A stretch of DNA of 13,813 nucleotides from Kiritimatiellia bacterium. GTDB lineage: Bacteria > Verrucomicrobiota > Kiritimatiellia > RFP12 > UBA1067. Positions 13,642 to 13,813 of this stretch are shown piece by piece (positions within the stretch are counted from its first letter, which is position 1; each line of letters begins with the position of its first letter). Under the pieces are notes generated by a model that was given only the letters and a program-made list of their open reading frames with translations, ran no database searches and was not told the DNA's origin. The translations under genes and the position numbers were made by a program. The stretch spans positions 1-13,813 of the forward strand of contig CAAFYT010000044.1 of the NCBI GenBank assembly GCA_900767325.1. Reading direction: 5' to 3'.

Positions 13642-13813
13642 TCATGAATTTCAATAATTCGGGGACACACCCTGAAAAAGGTGCGATTTTATTGGGGAAG
13701 ATGAGAGTTGGCTGCTGAAAAGGGTGGCGCGTAAACAGTGAAGGGTTGGAAAAGAAAGGTGCGTTTCCATAGGATCTCCATTTGACGATTGAGAAACCGC
13801 ATTTTTGACAATA
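13642..13813. other. Terminal non-coding stretch with a GGGGACACACC element
   Basis: No convincing gene is present. At 13661-13671 the sequence GGGGACACACC is followed by a short CACC...GGTG inverted pair (13668-13683). GGGGACA-type strings like this often lie near REP-associated IS200-type transposases, but no transposase is visible. A 39-codon minus-strand frame (13770-13651) exists and is not supported as a gene. Confidence 0.3.

Noticed and set aside
13651..13770. 39-codon minus-strand frame with GGAG five bases before its ATG
   Set aside because: Too short, composition unremarkable, no recognised similarity; it reads through the GGGGACACACC string and is likely chance.

Overview
The first 10.8 kb is dense, GC-rich bacterial chromosome in which all genes lie on the + strand and overlap or abut. 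The last 3 kb is an AT-richer accessory segment with looser spacing and genes on both strands. No rRNA, tRNA or lineage-specific marker is present. The divergent MraY, a PP2C/SpoIIE phosphatase with a two-module sensor, and the overall gene style would fit the PVC group (Kiritimatiellota/Verrucomicrobiota-like), but this is a weak inference.

Region 1 (1-6756) reads as one tightly coupled operon: the 3' part of a mannose-1-phosphate guanylyltransferase gene, truA, mraY, an unknown 304-residue protein with a possible secretion signal, argH, a minimal oligopeptide-type ABC ATPase, and a Na+-dependent NSS-family transporter. Neighbouring stop and start codons overlap or are at most 2 bases apart. 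This makes translational coupling likely even though the functions are mixed (sugar nucleotide, tRNA modification, cell wall, arginine, transport).

Region 2 (6753-10778) has its own promoter (TTGACG, 17-base spacer, TATCAT with an upstream TGG), whose -35 box overlaps the stop codon of the transporter. It drives two tandem paralogous genes for soluble proteins that resemble the TerB/DUF533 helical fold. These are followed, with an ATGA overlap, by an 880-residue membrane protein with two related extracytoplasmic sensor modules and a C-terminal PP2C/SpoIIE-type Ser/Thr phosphatase. The paralogs share a 52-base perfectly identical segment. The operon looks like a stimulus-sensing phosphatase with two cytoplasmic partners of unknown role.

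Region 3 (10779-13813) begins with a convergent intergenic gap holding several copies of a short AAAAACCC-type repeat. Two minus-strand genes follow in transcription order from about 12.86 kb: an unknown 217-residue protein with an apparently leaderless start, then a 388-residue winged-helix protein that looks like a phage or plasmid replication initiator. The middle of the initiator gene carries four phased 21-bp repeats next to an A-rich tract, which is the layout of the lambda O gene with its internal origin. A divergent promoter region then leads to a short RhuM-family gene. The final 170 bases have no convincing gene. I read region 3 as a mobile element or its remnant. The candidate intragenic origin and the sensor-phosphatase operon are the two points most worth testing.
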